DNA of 44,183 nucleotides from Bacteroidota bacterium (GTDB taxonomy: Bacteria; Bacteroidota; Bacteroidia; Bacteroidales; Prolixibacteraceae). Below are positions 1 through 8,135 of the stretch, one piece after another. Positions within the stretch are counted from its first letter, which is position 1; every line of letters starts with the position of its first letter. The position numbers and the translations under genes were made by a program. The notes beneath the pieces are model-generated. The model did not search any database. It was not told the DNA's origin and worked only from the letters and a program-made list of their open reading frames with translations. The stretch lies in assembly GCA_023412195.1 (NCBI GenBank), contig JAEYNZ010000093.1, forward strand, positions 1-44,183. Direction: 5' to 3'.

Positions 1-121
1 ACAAATTTTATTTCTGTATTTTTACTCATGTTGTATAAAAGTTTTGCCAAGAACAATTTTACAACATCTGAAGGGAAACCGAAAGGGAGTACCTTCTTTT
101 AATTTACTTTAGTCGGACACT
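1..121 (-). mobile_element. Probable insertion-sequence end with partial transposase start
   Basis: The pabB-like reading frame ends abruptly here, and the sequence beyond it no longer resembles PabB. On the minus strand the junction reads TAGTGTCCGACTAAAG, a form like the terminal repeats of several IS families. About 90 nt further in, an ATG at 29-27 opens a frame (MSKNTEIKFV) that runs off the left edge. This short N-terminus vaguely recalls IS4-type transposases of Bacteroidota, but that comparison is from memory and rests on ten residues. The 5' leader length fits an IS end. The exact boundary (about 119-122) and any target-site duplication cannot be fixed without the other end. An alternative is a simple rearrangement breakpoint. 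Confidence 0.5.
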
Positions 122-545
122 AGTGAATTTTTATAAATGATTCAGGTGAAAAACATACAAAACAATTTTCCAACAGCACCTTGTAGGGAGCCTTGCTTAG
201 ATAAAAAATTTCTTCAATGCTGAGATTTGACTCTACGGGTGTAGGTTGGGTTAAATTTAAGAGGTAGGTATCACCATTTAAAATATGCTGCCTGACTACA
301 TTAAACTTTCTGCAGTATGCTTCAAAAGATTCAGGGGACATTTTCCAGTATCTGAGTGCAGCTTTTGTTTCATCACACCGAATGTTTGATGCACCAGGTG
401 TTTTCCAGAAAATGGGTTGATGAGCACTTTCAGCAGGAACAATGAATGGATTTTTCCCTTCAAAATCAATAAGAAATATAAAAGGTATTTTTTGGCTTCC
501 AAGCCTGTTCATCTGCTCTGTTATGGCCTCTGCGCATAGTATCAT
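120..545 (-). pseudogene. pabB: Truncated para-aminobenzoate synthase component I (PabB-like), N-terminal part only
   Basis: The 141 codons match the N-terminal region of anthranilate/aminodeoxychorismate synthase component I. This family forms 4-amino-4-deoxychorismate from chorismate for folate synthesis. Typical elements are the early IPFIFLIDFEG segment, HILNGDTYLLNLTQPT and the segment FVCFSPESFIKI. In intact proteins that last segment is followed by the chorismate-binding catalytic domain, and the full length is around 320 residues or more. Here the frame stops right after ESFIKI, and the following DNA looks like an IS end, so the catalytic part is missing from this window. The start at 545 is the first ATG after the intergenic region shared with the divergent yggS gene. 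The rest of the gene may lie beyond the inserted element, off the left edge. Confidence 0.75.
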
Positions 546-706
546 GCATCAAAGTTAAAAAAAAATGGACCTGCAACTGTGGACACGGGCATGAGAAGAG
601 TTTCTTCCCGCGTCAAGCCATTCAATCATTTGCCTCTTCATGAGCAGCTTCATTTTTGATCTTTAAAATTGCATCAAATTTAAACTGTTCATAAAGCCTT
701 TATTTC

Positions 707-714
707 TATTTTTG
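707..714 (+). promoter_or_regulatory. Bacteroidota -7 promoter element (TATTTTTG) upstream of yggS-like gene
   Basis: TATTTTTG fits the TAnnTTTG consensus recognised by the Bacteroidota primary sigma factor. Transcription would begin near 719-722. That leaves no leader for an ATG at 723 but a leader of about 25 nt for the ATG at 744, which helps decide the start of the next gene. The -33 element is not clear. Confidence 0.5.
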
Positions 715-743
715 ACATAAAAATGTCTGGAATGGATGTTGGG

Positions 744-1394
744 ATGAATATTTCCATAATAACCAAAACATTACCTGCGGGCGTCAGACTGGTGGCTGTT
801 TCCAAAACAAAACCACCAGAAGTGATTATGAAAGCCTATCATGCCGGGCATAAAATATTTGGTGAAAACAAGGTGCAGGAGTTGGTACAGAAACAAATGG
901 AGCTTCCCTCTGATATTGAATGGCATTTTATTGGTCACCTTCAAACCAATAAGGTTAAATACATTGCCCCGTTTATTAGCCTGATCCATGGGATTGATTC
1001 CTTTAAGATTTTGAAGGAAGTTAACAAGGAAGGAAGAAAAAACAACCGGGTGATTCCATGCCTGCTGCAGTTTCATATAGCCCGTGAAGAAACCAAGTTC
1101 GGGTTCTCGGAAGAAGAAGCCCGTGAAATGCTGTCCTCAGAAACTTTTGGCACAATGAAAAACATTATAATTGCAGGAGTAATGGGAATGGCTACCTTTA
1201 CAGATGATCATAATTTGGTGAGAAATGAATTCCGTCTGCTTAAGTACATTTTTGATGTTTTTAAAAGGGATTATTTTAGTGGCAGCCGGGAATTCAGGGA
1301 AATTTCAATGGGTATGTCAGATGATTATACCATTGCAGTAGAAGAAGGGAGTACAATGGTTAGAATTGGGAGTAAAATTTTCGGTTCAAGATGA
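744..1394 (+). CDS. YggS family pyridoxal-phosphate homeostasis protein
   Basis: This is a single-domain fold-type III PLP-binding protein of the YggS/PLPBP family. The family has no known enzymatic reaction and keeps cytosolic PLP and amino-acid pools balanced. The sequence shows the PLP-lysine region LVAVSKTKPPE, then IFGENKVQEL, then the family signature WHFIGHLQTNK. It also has GIDSFKIL, the FGF(S) segment, GVMGMATFTD, and near the end SMGMSDDYTIAVEEGSTMVRIGSKIFG, which includes the phosphate-binding part. The length of about 216 residues is usual. ATGs also occur at 723 and 732, but 744 was chosen because homologues begin just before the PLP-lysine segment and the promoter element lies at 707-714. 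It is divergent from the broken pabB. Confidence 0.9.
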   Translation: MNISIITKTLPAGVRLVAVSKTKPPEVIMKAYHAGHKIFGENKVQELVQKQMELPSDIEWHFIGHLQTNKVKYIAPFISLIHGIDSFKILKEVNKEGRKNNRVIPCLLQFHIAREETKFGFSEEEAREMLSSETFGTMKNIIIAGVMGMATFTDDHNLVRNEFRLLKYIFDVFKRDYFSGSREFREISMGMSDDYTIAVEEGSTMVRIGSKIFGSR

Positions 1395-1454
1395 AACTGG
1401 AGACTGGTGAGAAAATAATAATCAGCATAAAATAAAAATATTAAACTAATATCA

Positions 1455-2447
1455 ATGATAAATCTGGAAACGACATACCTGGGAATAAAAATCAAAAATC
1501 CGCTGGTGGCAGCCAGTTCAGGAATTACTAGCTCAGTCGATAAAATCAGAAAGCTTGAGGAGGCAGGGATTGGTGCAGTTGTGTTAAAATCTGTTTTTGA
1601 GGAACAGATCAACAATGAGGTGAATTCCGTGCTTTTGCAGGATGCACACAACACCGGCTATCCTGAGGCAGAGGATTACATCAGGAATTATCTTCAGGAT
1701 AATACAGTGACAAAACACATCCGGTTGATTGAAGATACAAAAAAAGTAGTCGAAGTTCCGGTTATTGCAAGCATCAACTGTGTGTCGGCCAATCATTGGA
1801 CCTCGTTTGCAAAGGATTTCCAGGAAGCAGGAGCCGATGCCCTTGAACTGAACATCTTTTATGTGCCTGTTAAAAGGGGAGAGGACCCGCAGGCTCTTGA
1901 ACATTTATACCTGGATGTGCTTCAAAAGGTGAAACAGGTAGTTTCCATTCCGGTTTCTGTTAAAATAGGCCTGTACCACAGCAATATTATTGGTATGGTT
2001 GACAAACTTAAGGCGGCCGGGGCAAAAGGTGTTGTTATGTTTAACCGTTTTTATGAACCCGATATTGATCTGGATAAGCTTGAACTTACGTCATCCGAAG
2101 TTTTCAGTTCTCCGGGGGAAGTACGTCATACGCTCCGATGGGTGGGGCTTGTAGCATCGGAGATTTCTGATATGGATATAGCTGCATCTACCGGCATTCA
2201 TAATGGTAAGGCAGTTGCAAGACAATTACTTGCGGGGGCAAAAGTAGCACAACTTTGTTCGGCATTGTATATTCATGGGAATGGCATCATACCAGATATG
2301 CTGACAGAAGTTGCTGATTTTATGAGAAAATGGAACTTCAGGAAGATCGATGATTTCAGGGGAAGATTATCGTACAAAAATATTCCTGATCCCATGCTCT
2401 ACGAAAGGTCTCAGTTTATGAAGTATTTTTCTGGTAAAGGAAGGTAA
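1455..2447 (+). CDS. Dihydroorotate dehydrogenase-like flavoprotein
   Basis: A 330-residue protein with a TIM-barrel FMN fold of the class 1 dihydroorotate dehydrogenase family. The N-terminus (ETTYLGIKIKNPLVAASSGIT) and the FMN-phosphate region near the C-terminus (STGIHNGKAVARQLLAGAKVAQLCSALY) are characteristic. The class 1 active-site loop, normally an NxSCPN-type segment with the catalytic cysteine, is replaced by LELNIFYVPVKRGED. No cysteine is present in that loop. True dihydroorotate oxidation is therefore doubtful, and the physiological substrate is unknown. It follows yggS by 60 nt and precedes a secreted-protein gene by 9 nt, so the three may share transcription, although the functions look unrelated. 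The cellular location should be the cytosol. Confidence 0.82.
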   Translation: MINLETTYLGIKIKNPLVAASSGITSSVDKIRKLEEAGIGAVVLKSVFEEQINNEVNSVLLQDAHNTGYPEAEDYIRNYLQDNTVTKHIRLIEDTKKVVEVPVIASINCVSANHWTSFAKDFQEAGADALELNIFYVPVKRGEDPQALEHLYLDVLQKVKQVVSIPVSVKIGLYHSNIIGMVDKLKAAGAKGVVMFNRFYEPDIDLDKLELTSSEVFSSPGEVRHTLRWVGLVASEISDMDIAASTGIHNGKAVARQLLAGAKVAQLCSALYIHGNGIIPDMLTEVADFMRKWNFRKIDDFRGRLSYKNIPDPMLYERSQFMKYFSGKGR

Positions 2448-2456
2448 AGTCAGCAC

Positions 2457-5207
2457 ATGAATATCAGGTGGCAGACCATTCTGCTCTTCGTCATAATGAT
2501 TTCTAATGGGATCTTTGCTGGTGCAGCAGACGAAGTCCCGCGGATTTATAATCCACCTGATGATACTGTTTTTTATTGTAACGGTCCGGTGGTGGTTGCA
2601 CCTGATATCTCAATTTACAATATTCAAAGTAAAAATGCCTCTGAGGGCATAAAAATTTCTATAGTAAATTATCACAAAGGGTACGATACATTAACTTACC
2701 AGGGAAACAGGTTTTCTCCGCGGTGGAATGATGATGCAGGATTTCTTGAGTTACTTGGTGAGGGAAGTGCCTCAGAACTTGAAGAAGCAGTCAGGTTGGT
2801 TTACTATGAAAGTCTGAAGGCACTTCCTGATCAGGAAACCAGAATTTTTTCAATTACCCTGCTCGACAGCGATTATCTTCCATATACAAAACATTTTTAC
2901 CGCTACATCAGGAAACTGGATATCACCTGGACAGAAGCAAGGGATTCTGCAGCCAGCCTGATGTATTATGGGTTGCAGGGGTATCTTGCAACAATAACTT
3001 CTGCCATAGAAAATGATTTTATATGGCTTAAAACAGAAGGGGTTGGATGGATCGGTGCCTCTGATGCAGAGATGGAAGGTGACTGGAAATGGGTAACAGG
3101 GCCGGAGACGGGTACCTTGTTCTGGAGGGGTAGTGCCAGCGGGGAACGTGTAAATGGTCGGTACTCTTTCTGGGCAACAGGTGAACCCAATAACCAGGGC
3201 CCGGAACATTTTGCCCACATCAATCAGAATCCTCAAAAGGAACCCAAGTCATGGAACGACCTGAAAGAAGCTGGCGATGGGCCTCAGTCGCAATACTACC
3301 GCCCCAAAGGTTTTATAGTTGAATTTGGAGGGATGGCCGGAGACCCTGAAATACATCTTTCTGCTACAGCCAAAGTTGCATGGAGAAGCAAGCCTGAGAT
3401 GACGATACAAGACCTTGATTCAGTGGTGTGCGGAAATCTTACTGCCAAAATCTCCCTGACGTTTAACGAAGTGGTTAATGTAATGATGAAACCACTTCAA
3501 TCAATATCTCTTGTACATGATGCGGATACCCATAATCCTACTTTAGAGGTGGAGGAATTTGGCGACTACCGGTTTGAGATTGAATACAACAACATGCATG
3601 GGTGCAGTTATTATGATACGATACATGTTTCCTTCAGGCACAAGCCCACAGCTGATTTCTTTATAGATGAGGAAAAGTGCAGGGGTTATAATCTGAATGT
3701 GGTGTATACCGGAGAGGTAACAGGATCTGCTCATTTCTCCTGGTATTCATCGGATACTTTATATAATGCAGGAACTGATTTAACAGGACTTGTGATTCCT
3801 TTGGGGTATGGTCAGAGAAACAGGAATGTAGGTTTGGAGGTAAATGAGAATGGTTGTAAGTCCAATGCTTTTGAACCTGTTGCCGTCACGCCGGCAATGG
3901 ATTTCTGGGTAGAGGGAAACACCGATGGTTGTACGCCCATGGTGGTTCAGTTTAGAAATGATGATATTGAGGAAATTGAAGAATATACATGGGAATTTGG
4001 AGATGGATCCGTGTCCGGGGAAAAATCTCCTGATCATACTTACTTAAATGAAGGAACAACAGATTTAAAGTTTGATGTAAAACTGGAAATCGTATCAATG
4101 GAGGGATGTAAAAATGAAGGTGTTATTAAAGATGCTGTAACAGTCCATCCAATACCAACGATTGATTTTAGTTTTGGGGAAGAGGACTGCAATTCAGAAC
4201 TAGGGGAAATCAGGTACATTGGATCAGCGGGTATCCGTGACTCCTTCATATGGGATGTCTCTGATTTTACTGCTGACGAGGTGCCAGAATATCCTGGTAA
4301 TGCAGCAGATCGTTTTATGTATAAATTATCAGGGCGGCCCATAGCCAATGTTGGCTTGCAGGTGGTTTCTGAATTTGGCTGCAGTACAAAAATCCTTCAG
4401 CGTGTGCTGAAGCGAAAGCCACTGATAAATTTACCAGACAGCGTAGTATCGGGTTGCCCTCCTTTAAATGTAGATCTGTCATTGCCGGTTACGGATGCTC
4501 TGGACGAAGTCAGTTATACATGGGATATGGGTAATGGAATCTTTGCAAATGGGGAAAATGTTTCTCAAATTTATAACAGTGAGAACAGCATGTATGATGT
4601 GAAGATATTTGCCCATTCACTAACAACAGGCTGCAAAGATACCCTCTGTCTCCCCGGTAAGATCTCTGTCCATCCTGTACCTGATGCCGCCTTTACTGCA
4701 GGTTCATTTGATGTTTTGATTTCTGATCCGGTAGTTGATTTTGAGAACAGAAGCAGTGTTTCAGATTTCTATGAGTGGAATTTCGGTGATTCATCAGGTG
4801 TGTCTGCTGAAGAACATCCAAATCACAAGTACGATAAAATGGGTCAATATGAAGTTTCACTTTTAGCATTGAATGAATTCGGGTGTAAAGATTCTGCAAC
4901 TGCATTTGTTTCCGTGGCCTTTGATAAGGTTTTTCCTCCTACTGTTTTCTCTCCAAATGCTCCAAATGAAGAAGACCGGGAATTCAGAATTTACGCTGAA
5001 GGTATTGTTAATGATGGTTATAAATTGTTAATTTATAACAGGTGGGGAGAGGTGGTATTTCAATCATTTAGCCAGAATATAGGTTGGGACGGTAAGATGA
5101 AAAACCACGTGAATGCCCCGTCAGGTGTATATCCCTGGGTTTTGCAGTACTACGATTTTTTAGGCAAAAAGCACACACAGACAGGAACTGTAACTTTGAT
5201 CTTTTGA
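2457..5207 (+). CDS. Secreted lectin/PKD-domain protein with type IX secretion type B sorting domain
   Basis: A 916-residue exported protein. A signal peptide occupies about residues 1-24. A C-type-lectin-like domain spans roughly 148-292, with the sugar/Ca-binding style motif EPNNQG, a WND element and the WIGASD core. Several PKD-like Ig domains follow; the clearest are around 505-590 (YTWEFGDGS), 685 (YTWDMGNG) and 771-830 (YEWNFGDSS). The last ~85 residues form the gliding-motility-associated type B C-terminal domain (FSPNAPNEED, YNRWGEVVF, WDGK, APSGVYPWVLQY). That domain directs type IX export across the outer membrane and surface attachment. The convergent downstream genes encode PorP/SprF-like proteins, the usual partners of type B cargo. 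A role in adhesion or glycan binding is inferred from the domains. Confidence 0.9.
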   Translation: MNIRWQTILLFVIMISNGIFAGAADEVPRIYNPPDDTVFYCNGPVVVAPDISIYNIQSKNASEGIKISIVNYHKGYDTLTYQGNRFSPRWNDDAGFLELLGEGSASELEEAVRLVYYESLKALPDQETRIFSITLLDSDYLPYTKHFYRYIRKLDITWTEARDSAASLMYYGLQGYLATITSAIENDFIWLKTEGVGWIGASDAEMEGDWKWVTGPETGTLFWRGSASGERVNGRYSFWATGEPNNQGPEHFAHINQNPQKEPKSWNDLKEAGDGPQSQYYRPKGFIVEFGGMAGDPEIHLSATAKVAWRSKPEMTIQDLDSVVCGNLTAKISLTFNEVVNVMMKPLQSISLVHDADTHNPTLEVEEFGDYRFEIEYNNMHGCSYYDTIHVSFRHKPTADFFIDEEKCRGYNLNVVYTGEVTGSAHFSWYSSDTLYNAGTDLTGLVIPLGYGQRNRNVGLEVNENGCKSNAFEPVAVTPAMDFWVEGNTDGCTPMVVQFRNDDIEEIEEYTWEFGDGSVSGEKSPDHTYLNEGTTDLKFDVKLEIVSMEGCKNEGVIKDAVTVHPIPTIDFSFGEEDCNSELGEIRYIGSAGIRDSFIWDVSDFTADEVPEYPGNAADRFMYKLSGRPIANVGLQVVSEFGCSTKILQRVLKRKPLINLPDSVVSGCPPLNVDLSLPVTDALDEVSYTWDMGNGIFANGENVSQIYNSENSMYDVKIFAHSLTTGCKDTLCLPGKISVHPVPDAAFTAGSFDVLISDPVVDFENRSSVSDFYEWNFGDSSGVSAEEHPNHKYDKMGQYEVSLLALNEFGCKDSATAFVSVAFDKVFPPTVFSPNAPNEEDREFRIYAEGIVNDGYKLLIYNRWGEVVFQSFSQNIGWDGKMKNHVNAPSGVYPWVLQYYDFLGKKHTQTGTVTLIF

Positions 5208-5253
5208 AGTATTTCATGTAACCCAGATATCATCTTTATCCGTATAAAAAATT

Positions 5254-5415
5254 ATGATGGATGATAAAGATAAATATAGAAGTGAATTTGAACATTATCC
5301 TCCGTATCAGGTGAGGCACAAAAAGAGTACCAAACACCCCAGTTCTCATGAAAGATTTATAGTACCATGGCAAATGGTGGAAGTTAAGAAAATGGAGGGT
5401 GTGAGGGAACTTTAG
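5254..5415 (+). CDS. Small hypothetical protein, 53 aa
   Basis: A short open frame (MMDDKDKYRSEFEHYPPYQV...EGVREL) lies in the gap between the type IX cargo gene and the convergent PorP/SprF gene. It is rich in charged residues and has no membrane segment, cysteine pattern or motif that I recognise. ATGs at 5254 and 5257 are both possible. It could be a small cytosolic protein or chance coding potential in an otherwise empty 250-nt spacer. There is no clear ribosome binding site. Confidence 0.3.
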   Translation: MMDDKDKYRSEFEHYPPYQVRHKKSTKHPSSHERFIVPWQMVEVKKMEGVREL

Positions 5416-5454
5416 GAAAAAAGTTATTGCAAATGCAAAAAAAGAGGATTAGAT

Positions 5455-6438
5455 TTAAATCATCGGGATGAGCATTTTATCCCGGTACGGTATTTCTTTT
5501 TTTCTTCCGGGATAGAATATCAGAGAAATTTCATGTGAGCCATAGCTGTAGTTGGAAAGTTTCGACAGTGTGAAATCAAAACTGTAACCCACCTGCCATT
5601 TTTCACGGGCAAACCCTGCCAGAGCAATGATGGCATCCGGCCTGATATCAAGGTTATTCCGGTACCAGCCACCAAACAGGAAGGATTTCTCAATCATGTA
5701 AATGCCTGTATTTAACTGCCTGAAATGTCCCTGGTGCTGGTACAGGATGTTTGGCGAAAGTGTAAAAATGCGCGACAGCAATCCATTGTGTAGCCGGTGC
5801 AGCCTGGCACCTGCATGCAATGTTGCCTTTACCGGAAGAGTGCCTTTTTGGTCTCCTTCAATCACGGATTCATTGGGGGTATTCAGGTGGTGTGCTGCCA
5901 GTCCCCAGAAGATTTCACCATGCTGGCCTGCAATACCGGCAGCAAAATCAGGATATACTTTCTTTTCATCTGTATAGCTTTCAGAAACCCAACTGCTGAT
6001 CTCCCCGCTCAGTTGATCAATTCCTGAAGGGAAAACAAGGTTACCAATATTAAACTGCTTTAAAGTCAATCCCCCCTGAAGACCAAATGTCATAAAACTG
6101 CCGTAACCCAGTACGATATGGTAGGAATAGGATATAGTTGCTGAATGGGTGTTAATAACGTTGTTAAGTTCCTGGTCTTTCAACATCTGTATTCCCATTC
6201 CGGCATTGCTCTTTGGCATGATTCTGTCGTATGACACTGAATAGGTGGTATATGTGGGTCCACGCCCTGGCCACTGGTTCCGGTAATGCAGCCCAAGTCT
6301 GGGGAGTTCAGTGGTTCCGGTTAATGCCGGATTCAGATTCACCGGATTTGCATAAAATTGCGAAAAAGATGGATCCTGCGCATCTGCACCAATAGAAATC
6401 AAGGCAATTAAAAATGTAGTCAGAATCCGGAATTGCAT
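5455..6438 (-). CDS. PorP/SprF family type IX secretion membrane protein
   Basis: A 327-residue protein with an N-terminal signal peptide (ending around ISIGADA). The family hallmark QDPSFSQFYANPVNLNPALTG follows, and LHYRNQWPG comes soon after. The remainder is made of alternating hydrophobic strands consistent with an outer-membrane beta barrel (for example YGSFMTFGLQGGL, WEVGY-like strands, ISLIFYPG). PorP/SprF proteins accompany type IX cargo with type B sorting domains and are thought to help in their surface attachment or export. The length is typical. It lies 42 nt downstream of a second PorP/SprF-like gene on the same strand and converges on the type B cargo gene, supporting a shared task. 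Confidence 0.9.
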   Translation of the reverse strand: MQFRILTTFLIALISIGADAQDPSFSQFYANPVNLNPALTGTTELPRLGLHYRNQWPGRGPTYTTYSVSYDRIMPKSNAGMGIQMLKDQELNNVINTHSATISYSYHIVLGYGSFMTFGLQGGLTLKQFNIGNLVFPSGIDQLSGEISSWVSESYTDEKKVYPDFAAGIAGQHGEIFWGLAAHHLNTPNESVIEGDQKGTLPVKATLHAGARLHRLHNGLLSRIFTLSPNILYQHQGHFRQLNTGIYMIEKSFLFGGWYRNNLDIRPDAIIALAGFAREKWQVGYSFDFTLSKLSNYSYGSHEISLIFYPGRKKEIPYRDKMLIPMI

Positions 6439-6480
6439 CAGGAAAAGAATTTCGGTATTGTTTCTTTTACAATAGTAGAA

Positions 6481-7461
6481 TTAATTTGGAATAATTGGTG
6501 GTGCCCAGGGGTTTTCTTCATCAAATATTTTATATGGGATCACCAACCCCAGACTTAATTCACCGAAATACATGGTTTGATGTGCAGGGATGGAATAGGC
6601 TCCCCCCAGAGTAAGTGCAATTTTGAAGTTTTCAAGCCTCCAGCCGTATATCCCTGATATTCCATGATGTTTTTCCGTAAAGTTATTGGATACAAAGAAT
6701 CCAAGCATACGGTCGACCTGCTCCATTCTGATCCCCACCCTTGATAATAAAAGGTGATCAGAATAAACTACAACCGCTTCAGGGCTGGATTTAAACGGCC
6801 TGAACAACAATCCGTTTTCGTTGCCATTTATTTTTTTTGCAGCATGAAACAGAAAATGAAATGGATGATTATTCTGCAGGTTGTTTTGCTGAACGAAGTG
6901 GTTCTTTTGCGAATACGAAACAGATGTTCCGATAAACATATGGGGGGAATTAAGCAACAACCCCAGTCGCGGGTTCAGCATATGGTACCTCATGAAATCA
7001 ACTCCGGGAGGATTATATGGATCAACGCTTTTGTCCACCATTTCATCAATTACATACACCAGCCACTGTTTAGTGAATAAATAATAGTTCAGGTTTATAG
7101 AAGGAATAATTTCACTGTCGCCTGCCACAATGGGCTTTGAAAAGGAAAATCCTGCCCCTGTATGATTGGTATGAATGCCTGCTTCGAGTCCCTGGTAAAA
7201 ATACAAGGCAACCCCACCTTTAAGGGCTTCAGACCAGGTATCGTATGTTACAGAATAGAGATGTTTTAAATGGTTATCAGGTTCTGCAGAATAAAGGAAA
7301 TTGCTCCAAACGCTGTTATTTTTATCCAGCCCCGCAAAAGATGGATTCAGTAACAGTTTATTTGAAAAAGGGAGCAACCCTTGTTCAGTCTGTGATTTGC
7401 CAATGCAACTGATCAATATAAATATGATCAGGTAACGCAGTTTAATACCCGAAATTTTCAA
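6481..7461 (-). CDS. Second, divergent PorP/SprF-like outer membrane protein
   Basis: A 326-residue protein with signal peptide (YLIIFILISCIGKSQ). A divergent form of the PorP/SprF start follows: LLPFSNKLLLNPSFAGLDKN, with the conserved NPSFAG in place of NPALTG. Barrel-like strands follow to the C-terminus. It shares overall length and layout with the next gene, so the pair probably arose by an old duplication. The ISCIGKS segment contains a cysteine just before the likely cleavage point, but it does not make a good lipobox. The gene is followed after 42 nt by the first PorP/SprF gene, suggesting a two-gene operon serving the cargo gene at 2457-5207. Confidence 0.8.
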   Translation of the reverse strand: MKISGIKLRYLIIFILISCIGKSQTEQGLLPFSNKLLLNPSFAGLDKNNSVWSNFLYSAEPDNHLKHLYSVTYDTWSEALKGGVALYFYQGLEAGIHTNHTGAGFSFSKPIVAGDSEIIPSINLNYYLFTKQWLVYVIDEMVDKSVDPYNPPGVDFMRYHMLNPRLGLLLNSPHMFIGTSVSYSQKNHFVQQNNLQNNHPFHFLFHAAKKINGNENGLLFRPFKSSPEAVVVYSDHLLLSRVGIRMEQVDRMLGFFVSNNFTEKHHGISGIYGWRLENFKIALTLGGAYSIPAHQTMYFGELSLGLVIPYKIFDEENPWAPPIIPN

Positions 7462-7494
7462 TTAAGATCTAAAAAAGTTATATCATTTATTGAT

Positions 7495-7515
7495 AAGTTA
7501 TCATTCAGATAACTT
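7495..7515. repeat. Short perfect dyad between HEAT gene and porP-like operon
   Basis: AAGTTATC (7495-7502) and GATAACTT (7508-7515) form a perfect 8-bp inverted repeat with a 5-nt centre. It lies upstream of the porP-like start at 7461 and after the HEAT-repeat gene. No T-run follows on the minus strand, so it is more like an operator or weak hairpin than a terminator. Confidence 0.35.
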
Positions 7516-7527
7516 GCTTATGATCAT

Positions 7528-8034
7528 TTAACAAATGAGAATCAAAATTTCCTGCAGAAAGTATTTTTTTTTACCCTCAGTGCCCGGTAAAGCATCCTGA
7601 ATTTTTCGTACTGCCAGATCAAGTGTTTCCCTGTCAGGGTATTCTTCCATATTTTCAATTACAGTAAAAGCTTCAAATCCCGTTTCCCATTCTTCCTGTA
7701 TTACAAGATCAACAAAAACAGGAAGTTGATTTTTATAGTTCAGGCCATTTTGCCAGCAGGCGGTAATGATTTTTTTTCGTATCGAAATGTATTCCGGATT
7801 CTGTATCGCTTCAACCAAAACCGGAACAGCCTTCTGAACCTTCAGGTTATTAAGGATGTAAATAATTTCCTTTTCAACCTCCTCAACGGGATTGGTAGTT
7901 AGGAGTTCAAGTAAAACAGGTATATAACTTATATTTCCGGAGTCCTTCAATTCATATAAAGCGGTTAAAACGGTTGAAGTTTTTTCCGACCGTAAAGATG
8001 TTTCAAGATTCCTGCTGCGGTATTTCCCATCCAT
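7528..8034 (-). CDS. HEAT-repeat protein
   Basis: A 168-residue protein made almost wholly of alpha-helical HEAT-like repeats. Examples are the helices around IPVLLELLTTNPVEEVEKEI, then KAVPVLVEAIQNPEYISIRK, then LPVFVDLVIQEEWETGFEAF. It has no signal peptide, so it is cytosolic. Such proteins act as binding scaffolds, and the partner cannot be told from sequence. The C-terminus ends in a hydrophobic ILILIC. It lies upstream of the PorP/SprF-like pair on the same strand but with a 66-nt gap containing a dyad. It is divergent from the MATE transporter. Confidence 0.75.
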   Translation of the reverse strand: MDGKYRSRNLETSLRSEKTSTVLTALYELKDSGNISYIPVLLELLTTNPVEEVEKEIIYILNNLKVQKAVPVLVEAIQNPEYISIRKKIITACWQNGLNYKNQLPVFVDLVIQEEWETGFEAFTVIENMEEYPDRETLDLAVRKIQDALPGTEGKKKYFLQEILILIC

Positions 8035-8121
8035 GTTATCAATTCTTTGGCAACAAAACTACAAATTTTCCATGGGTTTAGAAAAAGAGACTGGTGCTCC
8101 CGAAATTGCTGTTCTAATATT

Positions 8122-8130
8122 TACCTTTGC
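8122..8130 (+). promoter_or_regulatory. Bacteroidota -7 promoter element (TACCTTTGC) before MATE gene
   Basis: TACCTTTGC fits TAnnTTTG. It lies only 5 nt before the ATG at 8136, which implies a very short or leaderless transcript from this promoter, or else a start at a later ATG. No strong -33 element is visible. Confidence 0.45.
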
Positions 8131-8135
8131 AATTC

